Shown here: positions 1 to 10,870 of the stretch, piece by piece
Numbering within the stretch: position 1 is the stretch's first letter
How the letters are laid out: every line of letters begins with the position of its first letter
DNA from: Adiantum capillus-veneris
Taxonomy: Eukaryota > Streptophyta > Polypodiopsida > Polypodiales > Pteridaceae
Direction of reading: 5' to 3'
Length of the DNA stretch: 64,000 bases
Assembly: GCA_014529385.2 (NCBI GenBank)
Contig: CM043953.1
Coordinates: forward strand, 71,341,372 to 71,405,371
Made by a program: the position numbers and the translations under genes
Notes under the pieces: generated by a model
What the model saw: only the letters and a program-made list of their open reading frames with translations
Database searches by the model: none
What the model was told of the DNA's origin: nothing

Positions 1-415
1 GAGAGCTCTTCGTGCGAAGAGACCGAAACCATGTAAGCTTGGCATTTCCATGTAGCTCTTGCCATTGCTAACACGAGGGTGAAGATGCCTTTACAATGTA
101 GATTTTGTATCACTCATAGAGAGTAGAAGAAGATCACTCACTCTCTCACACAAAACTCACTACACACTTAGTTGAGCTCAAAAGTTGATTAATTCAAAAG
201 TTGCCCTTAGGGTTACAAAAATTGGCTTTTATACCTCATCCTTGGAGGTTCTAACTTATCAAAAGTATCTCTTACTTTCTACCATGGGTTTCATGAATCC
301 GCATATTTAGTATATTACATTCTAGAAACTTCATCGAGTCTCAAAAAATAATTACATTGAGTTTGACGGAATAAATAATACAAAATCGGGCTTTACTTGA
401 GTTCAATGGTTAACA
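1..415 (-). repeat. E0: partial 3' LTR of a minus-strand LTR retrotransposon
   Basis: The segment ends in TTAACA at 415 and is followed at once by a run of C and CT (416-427). On the minus strand this reads as a polypurine tract followed by TGTTAACC, the usual junction of internal region and 3' LTR. A TATA-like box (TATAAAAGCC on the minus strand, about 225-236) fits an LTR promoter in that orientation. The other LTR edge lies left of the window and no second copy was found here, so size and family are unknown. Confidence 0.6.
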
Positions 416-629
416 CTCCCCCCCTCCGCATCCATGTCATTGGTACAACCAAAGTGTGTTGACCCTAGAAGGTGGCATGGGCAGATATATGCAGGCTAGT
501 AGAAGCATGGCAAAAGGTTGGAGCAACTAGGAAGATCATGGGTTGGTAGGCAGTAGCGGAGGTGTATGACTGATGCGGTTTATAGGCCAAGAAGGGATCC
601 ATAAGGGGCTAATTTGGGTAGCAGGTGAA
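416..629. other. E0 internal sequence left of the E1 insertion
   Basis: The first bases (416-427) are the complement of a polypurine tract. I see no coding sequence in the rest. The last five bases, GTGAA (625-629), are the left target-site duplication of E1, so this stretch was originally continuous with 54937 onward. Confidence 0.5.
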
Positions 630-1541
630 TGTTTGCGGGTCTCTGCGACGGACGTCCATAGCATAGCTCTCAAGCATCAACATATTTATCAATACAAGGG
701 AAGCGACCAGGATGAGGCATCGAAACTCACTAGGGTGTCAATCCTAATGAAGTGAACTTGATGAGATGCATCTACTAACTCTACAAGAAAATCAAACGCA
801 CTATCCCCAAGTAATCTGACTATATCCTTCTACACAGCTCTACAGTCGTCATGCCCGTTTACCATGCAAATCTATTCGGAATCACACGAAACTTGAAGGG
901 AAGCTACAGGGGACTATCAGGAACATATCCTATCACTTTCACAGCATTCTAGAGAGGTACAAAGATCACGATCGTTCGTCCCAAAGTCAGCAAAAACAAC
1001 AAACAGGTGATCCTAATGGGTCGTTTTAGGGTCCCTAAAGCCTCTCCTAGGGTCAAAACAACATAAAATACACATATAGACACTCAAAACAGCGATTTAA
1101 GGTCTCAAACTCGTAGTTAAAAACCTACACCGAATTTTGAATGATTACACTTGAATGGAAGAGCAAAGTAAGAGGAACACAATGCAATAAACGAATCTGA
1201 ATTTGGGTTACCGTAGCCACAATAGCGAAGATTACAAGTTGGAGCAAGAAGGAGCTCTCAAACGTACGCTATCTTCTCAGTTTCTCCTAAAAAAGATGAT
1301 GTTCAAAATTACAAAAAATGACCTTTTTAGTTTAGGTCTTTACAAATGGCTTGTCCGGCCAAAAGCTCCTAAACTTCTAACTGGCTCTCTAATATACAAA
1401 TGCTCCCAGAAGAATAATCATAAATCCTTTGACAAGTTCTCGGCTTAGAGATGCTCTCTTACAAAAGAATTTTACAAAGGTTTCTCATAAAAATATGACC
1501 CTTCTCTGGAAACGGCCGCTTGTCGCTTCGTCCGCCAAACA
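630..1541 (-). repeat. E1 3' LTR (912 bp)
   Basis: It begins TGTTTGCGGG and ends GCCAAACA in plus-strand reading. It matches 35040-35345 and then 54380-54931, the copy split by E4. At 956-975 it holds a diverged copy of E1's own repeated palindrome (GGTACA, then GATCACGATCGT); the 5' LTR copy keeps the GATCGCGATCG form. It carries about 50 bp around 1140-1195 that the other LTR lacks. Confidence 0.9.
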
Positions 1542-1556
1542 CTCCCCCCTTCCTTA
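1542..1556 (-). other. E1 polypurine tract
   Basis: The plus-strand CT-rich run directly after the LTR reads as a purine run ending GGGGGGGAG on the minus strand and abuts TGTTTGGCGG. This is the usual plus-strand priming site for reverse transcription. Confidence 0.75.
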
Positions 1557-1579
1557 TCCTTGCACGCCCTCGTGCATGT

Positions 1580-3500
1580 TCAGTGCTTTGGCCGTTGATG
1601 TGGCTCTGATGAAGCAAGTGTCACTGAAAAGCTTCTCGTTCGAAGGATAGCTTCTAGGGCTTCTTGATGCTGTCTGAAAGTATTTTCACTTAATGTATGT
1701 TGGTATGCTACGTACCGTGCCTTGAGGTCCTTCGCCATAGGATGGAAGATCCTTGAGTGGATTTCAAAGAACCCTGTGACGAAGGCCTCTTCGAATGTCT
1801 GCAAGTAGTGTGAAGTGAAGGCAGGTACATTAGCCTAGAGTACATTGCCATCAAAATGTGTCGTGGTGGCGAATGCTAGAGATTCCAGCAGATCCCTCTG
1901 TGCCCTTCCAAGAACAGATTCCACGGATGATTGTCTCCTTCAGTGTCTTTAAACACCTGGATGCAGGTGATGATCATCCGGGATATCTTTACTAGCATTT
2001 GACAAGCCACGTCGGGGACATCCCGCAGCAAGGTCATCGTTGAATTCAATGTGTTGCCCACATAGGCTACTGTAGGAGGCTGCTGCGCTGTCAAGACTAG
2101 GTAGTTCAGCTTTTGCTGCCTTGAGCCTTTCCATGTGGCAAAATCCCTCCACGTGCATCTTCTAGGGACTGGGCAGAAAGTAGGATCTATTTGTATATGC
2201 TGAAGAGAGTTGTGGTAGTTAGTTAGATCCTATGGCCGTTTGTCCAACCACTTTTGCCTCCACTTTGGGTGGCCGTTGACAAGTATCTGGGCTTCTTCCA
2301 CTGTCAGTGCAATGCCTTCGTAACCCCCATCTTTGTTTTGTGGCAGGGCTGGCCGCATCTTTTCCTTCCACAGAATTGCTTCATGGCATATCAAAGAAAG
2401 TGGTAGGTACTCATGGCCAAACCCTTCCACCTTCTCTTTTGGCTGTAAGTAGGCCAGGGCCGCTGACTCCATTATCTTCTTTTCATAGAGCATGTAATCC
2501 TTTGCTGGTCCCTGTGGCATGTCATTAATGCTCTCAGTGAGCTCATCTCTAATATCCAGATCTGGCTTTGCAAATGCGTGCTCTTGTTCCCCTTGGTGTG
2601 ATGTTTCATGCAAATCAGGCACTTGTTGTCTGGACAGCAGTTGCGGTTGACTCTGGGCTTTGTCTGCTCTGATTTGTTGTTCAAAAATCAGATCTTCCTT
2701 TTCCTTCAGCAGTGTGTCACCAATCTGCTTCTGAGTCTCTAATTCGGTGCTTTCTTGTGCGAGTTTTTGCTCCAGTTCTTTTATCTTTTGCTCATTTGCC
2801 GCCGTCTGGGCCATCATTCCTGATAAGAGCAGCTGTCTTTGAAGCTTTTCTTGCTCTAGCTCCGATTTCAGTGCTGCTATGGTGTTCACTGCTATGGCAT
2901 TGTCCGATGTGGAGACCAATGCTCCAGCAGGTTCCTGGTTTGCCATCAAGGTTGTCAGAGTACTTTTGACAGTGTTGTACGAACTGTTAACTCTCTAAAA
3001 CCTTGCGCTTTTGTAAGCAAGCTGCTCCGTTGCTTTCTGTACTCTTGCCGTCAATTCTTGGCATTCTTTTTCTTCGGCGGTCAAATCTGTCTTGATGTCC
3101 ACCAAATCTCTGATCAGAGATTGAGCCTGCTGTCGCTCAATGTCTCTTTCCCTTGTTGTGAGCTCCAGTCGTGCCCTCAGGCTCTCTAACTCCTCTTGCC
3201 CAGATGATTGCTTTTGTTGGGCCTCCTGTACCTGCTTTTCCTTTTCTCTCAGCACCACGTGCTAGCACTGGAACTGTCTTTCCAATTCCTTTAAAGTTTG
3301 CCTGTAATAAAAACCAACAACAACCTGGCAGGCTTCGTGGTATCCGATTGCTTCCGTAGGAGGTATAAAATCCTTTTGCGAGGTTGAAGGAGGAGGAGGT
3401 GGCCGTTTTTTGTTTGATGGCGAAGGAGGAGGAGGAGGAGATTTCGGCGAGGGAGGAGGTGGTGATTTAGGCAAGGGAGGAGGTGAGCTTTCTTCTTCTC
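1580..3500 (-). pseudogene. E1 ORFX, C-terminal half (decayed)
   Basis: Translation enters at 3500 from the N-terminal half beyond E2; after removing E2 and one TSD copy the frame continues without a shift. In order it shows a proline-rich tract (repeats of SPPPP and PPPPPS, about 3500-3370), a heptad-like charged coiled coil (about 3258-2690), and a C-terminal globular part (about 2440-1600) that matches E4 ORFX: FCPVPR, a DVACQMLVKI stretch and the FHMQTFEEAF...TGFF region. In-frame stops are at 3262, 2995, 2230 and 1876, with a frameshift near 1805. No signal peptide or membrane helix is visible, so a classical envelope is unlikely. The function is unknown. Confidence 0.7.
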
Positions 3501-4085
3501 TGTGTGCTCCTTGCCGCACTGTCGAAGCAAGGGACTTGCCTAACACTGTGTGCGAGCCACAGACGGCTCCAAGCACACAACTAGCTTAACTAGTAAGCTC
3601 AAAGAAAGCGATGGTGTGTCACTCACCGCTCTACGCTTGCTTCGTGGAGGATTCCTCGCCGCGAAGAAGAAGGAGCCGCCGCTTTGCCACGCTCAACCGC
3701 TTCGCCGCCGCCGTGCCGTCGTCGCAATGCTCGATCGCACACACACACACACTCTCTCTCTCTCACATACACACACACACACAAGGAGGTGAAGAAGAAG
3801 AAGATGGAGATGGAGATGGAGCAAGAGCACTCTTCTATTGCACAAATGAGAGAATAAGTGAATTTTAGGTTTAGTTGGCTTTTATATGAGTTCACCCCAT
3901 TCACACTTGGACGCCCATGCTTAGCCAACTAATCCCTTGAATGTCCCACTTAGAGTGCGCCTCTCATCGGCGATCACTCTTACCCTTTTCCTATTGGTCC
4001 GACAAGCCCGGTACCTGACTCTACCAAATACATAATACACGTCCGTCGTAGGTGATGGGGTGTCCGTGAGCCGTGAGGGTTAACA
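3501..4085 (-). repeat. E2 3' LTR (585 bp)
   Basis: It runs from TGTGTGCTCC to GGGTTAACA and matches 21678-22232. It is 30 bp longer than its partner because of a CA/CT microsatellite. A minus-strand TATA box (CATATAAAAGCC) lies near 3880-3890. Confidence 0.92.
3739..3782. repeat. CA/CT microsatellite in E2 3' LTR
   Basis: A compound run of (CA)n, (CT)n and (CA)n. The matching place in the 5' LTR (about 21916-21931) has only a short (CA)n, so the tract changed length after insertion or during replication. Confidence 0.85.
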
Positions 4086-4099
4086 TGCCCCCCTTCCTG
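4086..4099 (-). other. E2 3' polypurine tract
   Basis: The minus strand reads a purine run AGGAAGGGGGG directly upstream of the 3' LTR, the expected plus-strand primer. Confidence 0.75.
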
Positions 4100-5448
4100 A
4101 TGTAGATTCCGTCCTCGGAAGCTATTGAGCTGAAGCTCGTTCGTTGAGGTGGAAGAGCATTTGAGATGAATGTCCTTAGCCTTCTTCAGTCACTGCAAAA
4201 TCAAACAACATTGGCACAGTAATTGCATTCTCATAAGTGATTAAAAAGCATATGCAGTTTTAGGTAGACAAATTGATTGGTAAAAGAATTTCAAACAATT
4301 TGTCAGCAATGAACATTAAATTGCAATGTAATCAAATGCATAAACAGATGTAAAGGTGAAAAATTAAACAAGTTTGGGGTCGCTAATTTGACGGTCAAAA
4401 GGCACTAGAGATCGAATATTAATACCATGGGTAAGCTTCTTAATTTTCTGCGGTCAATTAAGTTGTTTAATCGTGAGAGCCAAGTATTCATGTTCGAGGG
4501 CTGACTAGAGGCTATATCTAGAAGACCCTGAAGTTAAGCTACCATAAAAGGAATTTCTCATGAAATCATCGCCGGATTGATTACTTTTTCTTTGACCCCC
4601 CAAATTCTTTTCACAATGATTCAATTTTGATGTGTGTGCTTATTTTGTATGCCTTGGGTTTTTTGCTTTTCAAGAAAAAGTGCCCATACTGGGAACCTCT
4701 AGGGCTCTAGTACCATAGGCGATACATGTGAGTGAAGTACCCAATCAAGCTGAGATTTCTCTTCCAGCTTAAGATTTTACAATGTGGCACTTTGATTTTT
4801 TGTTTGTTCATTTTCATCATTTTAATTTTGTGGGTCATATAACACTGATACACCTCCCCAGGCTCATCACACTAGTAACTCCCTTTATAATACTTAAGCT
4901 AAAGGTCAATAGGGTCAAGCCCACTAGAAAGCCCTAGTACATTTCACACAATGTTGCCTAAATCGGATTAAGAACCTAAGTAACGATTAATTATTAGAAA
5001 GGCATTCCCCATGGTATTAAGAGAAGATCTCTAACACCTAACTTGGTCAAACTAGCTTAGTCGGACTTGCTTGATGTTTAAACCTAGACAAGGGATTATG
5101 ACAAAAAAGACATTGAATTAAATGTTTGATACTAAGCAAATGTGCTGGATATTATGCTACCAATCACAATCAAAGCAGACAATCATAGATGCAAAAAAGA
5201 TAAGGGACAAAGCTAATGGACAAGAAACACCTGTTTGTGTTGATGGTGACACTTGATCTGAATTGTGAACGAGAGAAAGGTTCCATGAAGGTCCAAATCC
5301 TATCAATAGCAACACGCTCCTGTACACACTAGGAAACAAAAGGAATACCTCCAGGAGGCACATTAGTGGGAAAAGGTACCAACACTTATTGAACACAACA
5401 AAAAACATAAGGAACCCTAACCTAATTAGTTGCACTCCCCCTAGAGAG
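4100..5448 (-). other. E2 3' non-coding region
   Basis: About 1.35 kb between the small ORF and the 3' polypurine tract. It is AT-rich with frequent stops in all frames. I saw no repeats or RNA gene. A hydrophobic reading at 5435-5157 is not supported as a gene. Confidence 0.5.
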
Positions 5449-5871
5449 TCAAGGGAATAGGATATTGTAGAGGTTGGGGGGAAACCCTAAGGCTAAACCC
5501 CTATCCTCGTCGTCGAGATAAACAAAGTCATCATCCACGAGACCATATGTGCCATCTATGTAGTCCTGTAAATTTTCTTCTTCATCATAGGTGCCCATGT
5601 TTACTAAGAAGGTCACTAGACGCCTATAGTCATCTTGGTCAAAAGGGTAGGCTTGTGCAATGGGAGAAACGCTCTCTACTAAGTATGGATCAGACGTGGT
5701 CAAGAGACGTACCAGCCATTCTAACTCCTCAAAATTCCTCTCACATGCTAGCGTACCTATCAAATCCCATTCACATGCAAGCACTGGAAAGACCATGTGA
5801 AATATTTGTGAAAAGTAACGAGGGTACCTCTCACCCAAGGCAGGAGTGGATGACTCTAGCGTACTAGCCAT
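5449..5871 (-). CDS. E2 small acidic ORF downstream of pol (140 aa)
   Basis: An uninterrupted frame from the ATG at 5871 (MASTLESS) to 5449. The product is acidic in its second half, with runs such as YDEEENLQDY and DDDFVYLDDED, and has aromatic hydrophobic stretches (RYPRYFSQIF) near the start. No family is recognised. Its position, between the internal polypurine tract and the 3' LTR, is the position ORFX holds in E1 and E4, but it is far shorter and I see no similarity to ORFX. That it stays open while gag is broken hints at a real gene, though 140 codons could survive by chance. Confidence 0.45.
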   Translation of the reverse strand: MASTLESSTPALGERYPRYFSQIFHMVFPVLACEWDLIGTLACERNFEELEWLVRLLTTSDPYLVESVSPIAQAYPFDQDDYRRLVTFLVNMGTYDEEENLQDYIDGTYGLVDDDFVYLDDEDRGLALGFPPNLYNILFP

Positions 5872-6349
5872 ATCTGTACACGCAAATAGATGATGGTTAG
5901 AGTGCAAATATTACAAGGGTCGTGTTCTTGTGCATAATTTGTTTTTATGATTTTGTGTTATGGCTCTTGCTCTTTTACTTTTTTATCTTGTTTTTGTGAG
6001 TATAAGGCTTTATATATACATTCCCTAAGATTGGAGATTAAGAGGTCAGGGAGAAAGGTTGAGAGGGAAGGAAGTGAATGATGACTGTCAGCAAACACTC
6101 CCCCCTTCCTTGGGTAGATCATACCGTTTGAAATGAGCTCGTCACCCTTTGAAACCAATCGTTCCAGTTGGTAATAGGTGAGGATTTTTGCCAGTAGTTT
6201 TCTATTACCCTAGGTGCCTCGTCAAGTTGCAAGGGTGGTAAGGTACTCTCCCAGGATCAAACTTGAAGTGGTTCATCAGGTGATTCTTGAACACTGGGAG
6301 GTGTGGATTCTTTTGTAGCTTCATAGAGGTCCACTACTATAGATGGAGG
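5872..6349 (-). other. E2 spacer with internal polypurine tract
   Basis: The spacer between the pol-frame tail and the small ORF. The notable feature is a purine run at 6098-6113. The rest shows no supported gene. Confidence 0.5.
6098..6113 (-). other. E2 internal polypurine tract
   Basis: The minus strand reads AAGGAAGGGGGGAG followed by TGTTTGCTGACA. This looks like a true PPT/LTR junction and nearly copies E1's junction (GGGGGGGAG then TGTTTGGCGG), yet no LTR begins here. It lies about 235 bp after the pol-frame tail, much like the internal tract of E4. Confidence 0.6.
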
Positions 6350-7384
6350 CTATGTAGAAGCTTTTACCTCTATGGATGTATTACATGAGGAGCTAGAAGC
6401 TTCATGGAACTCCTCCCTTCCTGAGCTAGGTGGAATAAATTGGTTTTGCCTTGGAGCCCAAACTAGCTCTGGACTAGGTGTGTAGCATTCTGTGATCTTT
6501 CCCTTCCCACGGCCTGCCATTGGCTTTAGCGTTACACTGTTTGACTCATATGGGTTTGTTGTCGATAGGGAAGGACACATTTTACGTTTAGGTACCCAAA
6601 TTTGCTCATTTTCATCATAGTAGCCTTGGGATTCTAATAGTCGTTTTGGAATCCATCGTGATTTGGTCTTGACTCTCCTAGTGCGCGCTCTTGGTTCTCC
6701 AGGGAAATTTTTTCTTGAAATGGATGGGAGGGTTGAGGTAGTTGGAAGTAAGGCCTTGGGTACCCATTGATATGTACTCTTAGGTCGTGCAGGTTGAGTA
6801 CTTGCAATATTACTGCTTGCTGCAACTACAAGTGTTGAAGTGCTAGGTTCATGGGTAGCCGGCAAAGACGAGTTAACCACCTTGGCTTGTGAATGTTGGC
6901 TATCCTTCAACTTTGCTAGAGTTTGCAACGTAGGTGACTTTGCTTGAATGATAGGGGTAAGAGTCGGTGGTCGCGTCGTGACACTACCAGTATCCCAATC
7001 AATAGTGCATTTGGTTGCCAACATCCACGTGCGTCCCAGGTTTACATTGCCTTCCATAGCTCCCACGTGCATGACTAGAAACCTCTGCACTATGCTTCCA
7101 TTGTCATAGACAACAGGGGTCTAAAGGACTCCAAGAATAGCAGTTTTCTTTTTATTAATGCCCTTGACTTGCATTGTACTCGGGGATAGGGTCGGTTTCC
7201 CTAATTGACACCAAACTCCATAGGATAACAAATTGTGTTTAGCTCCCGTATCTAATAAGGCATTGTATAGTACTTTCCCATAGGGGCTATTTAGCTCAAT
7301 TGGGTATCGTAGTGGTGTCTCAGATTCTAATGAGCCATCATCTGTGTCCTCGAAAAATGCTTGTGTGATTCCCAGATTAGCCTC
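6350..7384 (-). pseudogene. E2 second retropepsin-like domain and W[IV]PK tail
   Basis: This continues in the integrase frame after a TGA at 7385-7387. It has an ALLDTGA catalytic motif (about 7242-7262), LLSYGVW after it, and an LGRTWM closing motif (about 7020-7040), the layout of a retropepsin monomer. A TAG near 7121 interrupts it. The rest (to 6350) is basic and low in complexity, with repeats such as YQWVPK, SRWIPK, IWVPK and LVWAPR. I infer a protein fused downstream of integrase. E4 has the same domain order, so the placement is ancestral rather than a local accident. Confidence 0.65.
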
Positions 7385-10300
7385 TCATTGGCGTCTAAGA
7401 CGTTGTTGTTGTTCTCGAGCCTCAACTCTTGCTTGGATTTTTCTAAGCTCTGCTTGTTCCTTGGAAGCCTTCTTTTGATGGATAGCTTGCAACTCTTCCT
7501 GGATTAGAGGATCATAATAACTTTTGAATTTACTCCCATTAAGGAATCCAATGGTTTCAACTCCATCTAGAGTCTCCACAGGAATGGTACCTTGCGGGGT
7601 AATTTCACACACTTGATATGGTCCCTTACCAGCGTATTTCAATTTCTTCTTTTCATTACGTACCCTGTACATAAGAAATTTATCACCAACCTTGATGTCT
7701 GTATCCTTTAAATGGATATCAAACCACTTCTTTCTCCTATCCTTCTCCACTAGAGCATTTTGCACAGCTAATTGCCTCTCTTCATCTAGCCTTTCCAGGA
7801 TATATAATCGCTCAACTAAGGGGTTACCATCCCAACCTTCTTGAGAAGCTACTCGAAGACTAGGAATGACAAACTCCCATGTCATAACTGCTTCTTGGCC
7901 ATACACCATCTTAAACGGTGTGCAATTAATAGCAACTTTATACGCAGTACGATAAGCCCATAAAGCTGATGTAAGCTTTAGGTCCCAATCAGTGCGATTA
8001 GCCTCAAATGTCTTTGTCAAAATGGAGATGAGAGTTTTGTTGGTACTCTCAGCTTGGCCATTTGCTTGGGGATAATAGGGTGTAGACTTGTGGTGAGATA
8101 TCATGAAGTTTGATGTGAGTTCTTTTATTACTTCATTTATAAAATGAGTTCCATTGTCACTCACAAGTTCAAAGGGGCATCCAAAACGTGTGATAATGTT
8201 CTCAAAGAGGAACTTAGCTGTTGTTCTTGCATCTGCCTTCCGTGTTGCTTTTGCTTGTTCCCATTTGGTTACATAGTCGGCAGCCACAATGATATATCGT
8301 GATTGCGTGTTACGTGCAGCCGGACTAATCGGTCCTACAAAGTCTAAGCCCCACTTTTCAAATGGTTGGGTTACCTTGATGGGATGTAGAGGCATCCTAT
8401 CACTTCTTTGTGGCTTCTTGAAGCGTTGGCATTCATCACATTCCTTTGCAAAAAGTGATGCATCCTTAAACAGAGTGGGCCACCAATAGCCTGACTGTAA
8501 GATCTTTCGGGCAGTCAAATTTCTTGAAAAGTGACCACCAGCTACGCCCATGTGTGCCTCTTGTAGAATATATAAATACTCATCCTCGCGGGCACAACGT
8601 CTAAGAACATCATCTTTTCCTCTCTTATAGAGATTTCCCTCCAGTAAGCAATAGGGTTCGCATTCCTTGATTAATTTTTGAGCTATATCTTTTCGCAGCT
8701 CTTTGGGTGGAAAACCATTAACTAAGAAGTTAACAATCTTTTCACTCCATTCAGGCATTGTCTCAACAATGAACAAAGGAGTATCAGGCAATTCATCATC
8801 AACCCCCGTAGGAGCTTCGCCATTAGGGATACGAGATAAATGATCCGCCATGACATGTTTTCTCCCAGGCCTCACAACAACGGTGAAGTCAAACTCAAGA
8901 AGAATTAACAACCATCGTGTAATTCGACCTGTGGAACACGGCTTGTTTACCAAATATAGCAATGCTTGATGATCCACATAAAACACAAACTTGGTAGCAA
9001 GAAGGTAATAGCAAAATTTCTTTACTACGTAAATCATAGCTAGACCTTCGTGCTCTGTAGTAGTATAGTTCATCCCGGTATCATTTAATTGGCGACTTGC
9101 AAAGCTAATAGGGTAGTCCAATTTATGTGCTCCTGGTTGAGTTAGAACACACCCAATAGCAAAGTTTGATGCATCAATATGCACATGAAAAGGTACATTC
9201 CAATCAGGTGTTCGCAGGATTGGAGCACTTGTTAGGGCCTTCTTTAATAACTCATAAGATTGATTACATTCTTTCGTCCAGTGAAACTCGATAAGAAGCT
9301 TGTACAATGGACGCGCTATCTTGGCAAATTTTAAAATAAACCTTCGATAATAACCAACATGGCCCATAAATCTTTGAACTCCTTTATAGTTCGTAGGTGG
9401 TGGCAAATCGGCAATGGCTTTAATCTTACTCTCATCTGTGGGTATCCCGTTCTTGGACACTATATGCCCTAAAATGACTCCATGCTTAACCCAAAATTGG
9501 CATTTGAAAGGGTTCAATGAGATGCGATAAAATCTACACCTTTCAAATATTTTTCGTAGATATAAGAAATGTTTATCCCAAGAAGAATAAACACAAAGGT
9601 CGTCTAGGAAAGCTTCACAAAACTCCCTTAGAAATTCTTTAAACGCAGTGTTTATTAATCGTTGGAATGTAGCAGGGGCATTTGTTAAGCCAAAAGCCAT
9701 AACACGAAATGCAAACACTCCAAACTCTATGATAAAAGCAGTTTTAGCTTGGTCCTCTAATGCAATTGTGATTTGATTGTAACCAGAGTACCCATCTAAA
9801 AAGCTATAAGCTTCCTTGCCCGCAACTCTTTCAAGCACATGTTCTGAATATGGCAAGGGATAATGATCTCTCCTAGTGGCTGCATTAACTTTCTTGAGGT
9901 CCACGCACACTCTTAGTTTCCCATTCTTTTTTGGCACAATGACTATTGGAGAAACCCATTCTGAGTGCTCAATAGGGTATATGAATCCACATTGGATAAG
10001 TTTTTCAATCTCCTCTTGTACAATTTTGGCGTACTTAGGATTCATTGGATAGGGTCGTTGCTGGATGGGTTTAGCAGTGTTGATTATGGGAATTGTATGT
10101 TGCACCACAGAAGGTGGAACGCCCTTCATGTCATGATATGTCCAAGCAAAGATATCCTTGTATTCCTTGAGGAGCTCCTTAAGTACAGCCTCTTCAGTTT
10201 CGGTAAGGTCTTGAGCAATAAAGACTGGTTTAGACTCCTCACCTGGTTCTGCTAATTCTATCTCTTTAACTACCGCTAGGCCATCATAGACTCCACTGCT

Positions 10301-10870
10301 TCCATTGGTAGGTATTCGTTGGGCTTTGGCATACACAACCTTTCGCTCCCCCGTGGTATAAGATTTAAAATGTTCAGGATCTGTATGTAAGTCAGCAGGC
10401 TCTTGTCCTGACAGAGACCTTTCTTTTAGTTCTGCCTCCTTTTGTTGTTGAGCTAACTCTCGGTTTTGATGTCTTCTTATAGTTCGCCTCAATTTCAGCT
10501 CTGTAACCTCCAATTGAGCGAGGTCAATGGGTCGCGGGCTGCACCACATGACACTCTGGAGATGTTGACCCCAACTGTCTACTAGCTTTCGATGAGCATC
10601 ACATGCCCCTAGATAGCTAAGCCATTCTGCAGTAGATCTTTCCTTGTTTATCCTAGCTCTCACATTTGCTCGATATCGTCGTCTCTTATATGACCTTTGT
10701 TTCTTGTTAAGGTTTTGATTTTGGTAAATGTTTGAACTCGACTCGCCTGATAGGTCTTCGCTTGTATCTTCTTCACTCTCATATAAATTACCATAGACGG
10801 TCGTACTAGGCCTTGAGTATTTATTTTCTATACTTGGTTCACTCGATGTTTCCTCAGGTTCTGAATCCAT
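7385..10870 (-). CDS. pol: E2 pol: RT-RNase H-integrase (1161 aa, open)
   Basis: An open frame from the ATG at 10870. An acidic N-terminal linker is followed by reverse transcriptase (LRVCVDL, AFGLTNAPATFQRL, catalytic FLDD near residue 420), RNase H (HVHIDAS near 560, then the TTEHEGLAMIY region), the integrase zinc module (H..H..C..C, about 775-815), the integrase core (LDFVGP, SDNGTHF, QANGQAE as the D, D, E residues, about 850-945) and a C-terminal GKGPY module. This is the Ty3/gypsy order. The start overlaps the end of the gag-protease frame by 17 bases in the +1 frame. It has one zinc module where E1 and E4 have two. Confidence 0.88.
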   Translation of the reverse strand: MDSEPEETSSEPSIENKYSRPSTTVYGNLYESEEDTSEDLSGESSSNIYQNQNLNKKQRSYKRRRYRANVRARINKERSTAEWLSYLGACDAHRKLVDSWGQHLQSVMWCSPRPIDLAQLEVTELKLRRTIRRHQNRELAQQQKEAELKERSLSGQEPADLHTDPEHFKSYTTGERKVVYAKAQRIPTNGSSGVYDGLAVVKEIELAEPGEESKPVFIAQDLTETEEAVLKELLKEYKDIFAWTYHDMKGVPPSVVQHTIPIINTAKPIQQRPYPMNPKYAKIVQEEIEKLIQCGFIYPIEHSEWVSPIVIVPKKNGKLRVCVDLKKVNAATRRDHYPLPYSEHVLERVAGKEAYSFLDGYSGYNQITIALEDQAKTAFIIEFGVFAFRVMAFGLTNAPATFQRLINTAFKEFLREFCEAFLDDLCVYSSWDKHFLYLRKIFERCRFYRISLNPFKCQFWVKHGVILGHIVSKNGIPTDESKIKAIADLPPPTNYKGVQRFMGHVGYYRRFILKFAKIARPLYKLLIEFHWTKECNQSYELLKKALTSAPILRTPDWNVPFHVHIDASNFAIGCVLTQPGAHKLDYPISFASRQLNDTGMNYTTTEHEGLAMIYVVKKFCYYLLATKFVFYVDHQALLYLVNKPCSTGRITRWLLILLEFDFTVVVRPGRKHVMADHLSRIPNGEAPTGVDDELPDTPLFIVETMPEWSEKIVNFLVNGFPPKELRKDIAQKLIKECEPYCLLEGNLYKRGKDDVLRRCAREDEYLYILQEAHMGVAGGHFSRNLTARKILQSGYWWPTLFKDASLFAKECDECQRFKKPQRSDRMPLHPIKVTQPFEKWGLDFVGPISPAARNTQSRYIIVAADYVTKWEQAKATRKADARTTAKFLFENIITRFGCPFELVSDNGTHFINEVIKELTSNFMISHHKSTPYYPQANGQAESTNKTLISILTKTFEANRTDWDLKLTSALWAYRTAYKVAINCTPFKMVYGQEAVMTWEFVIPSLRVASQEGWDGNPLVERLYILERLDEERQLAVQNALVEKDRRKKWFDIHLKDTDIKVGDKFLMYRVRNEKKKLKYAGKGPYQVCEITPQGTIPVETLDGVETIGFLNGSKFKSYYDPLIQEELQAIHQKKASKEQAELRKIQARVEAREQQQRLRRQ

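Noticed and set aside
5157-5435. Hydrophobic 92-codon reading on the minus strand
   Set aside because: It lies in the AT-rich 3' non-coding part of E2, where T-rich DNA gives Phe/Leu runs by chance; no start context or homologue.
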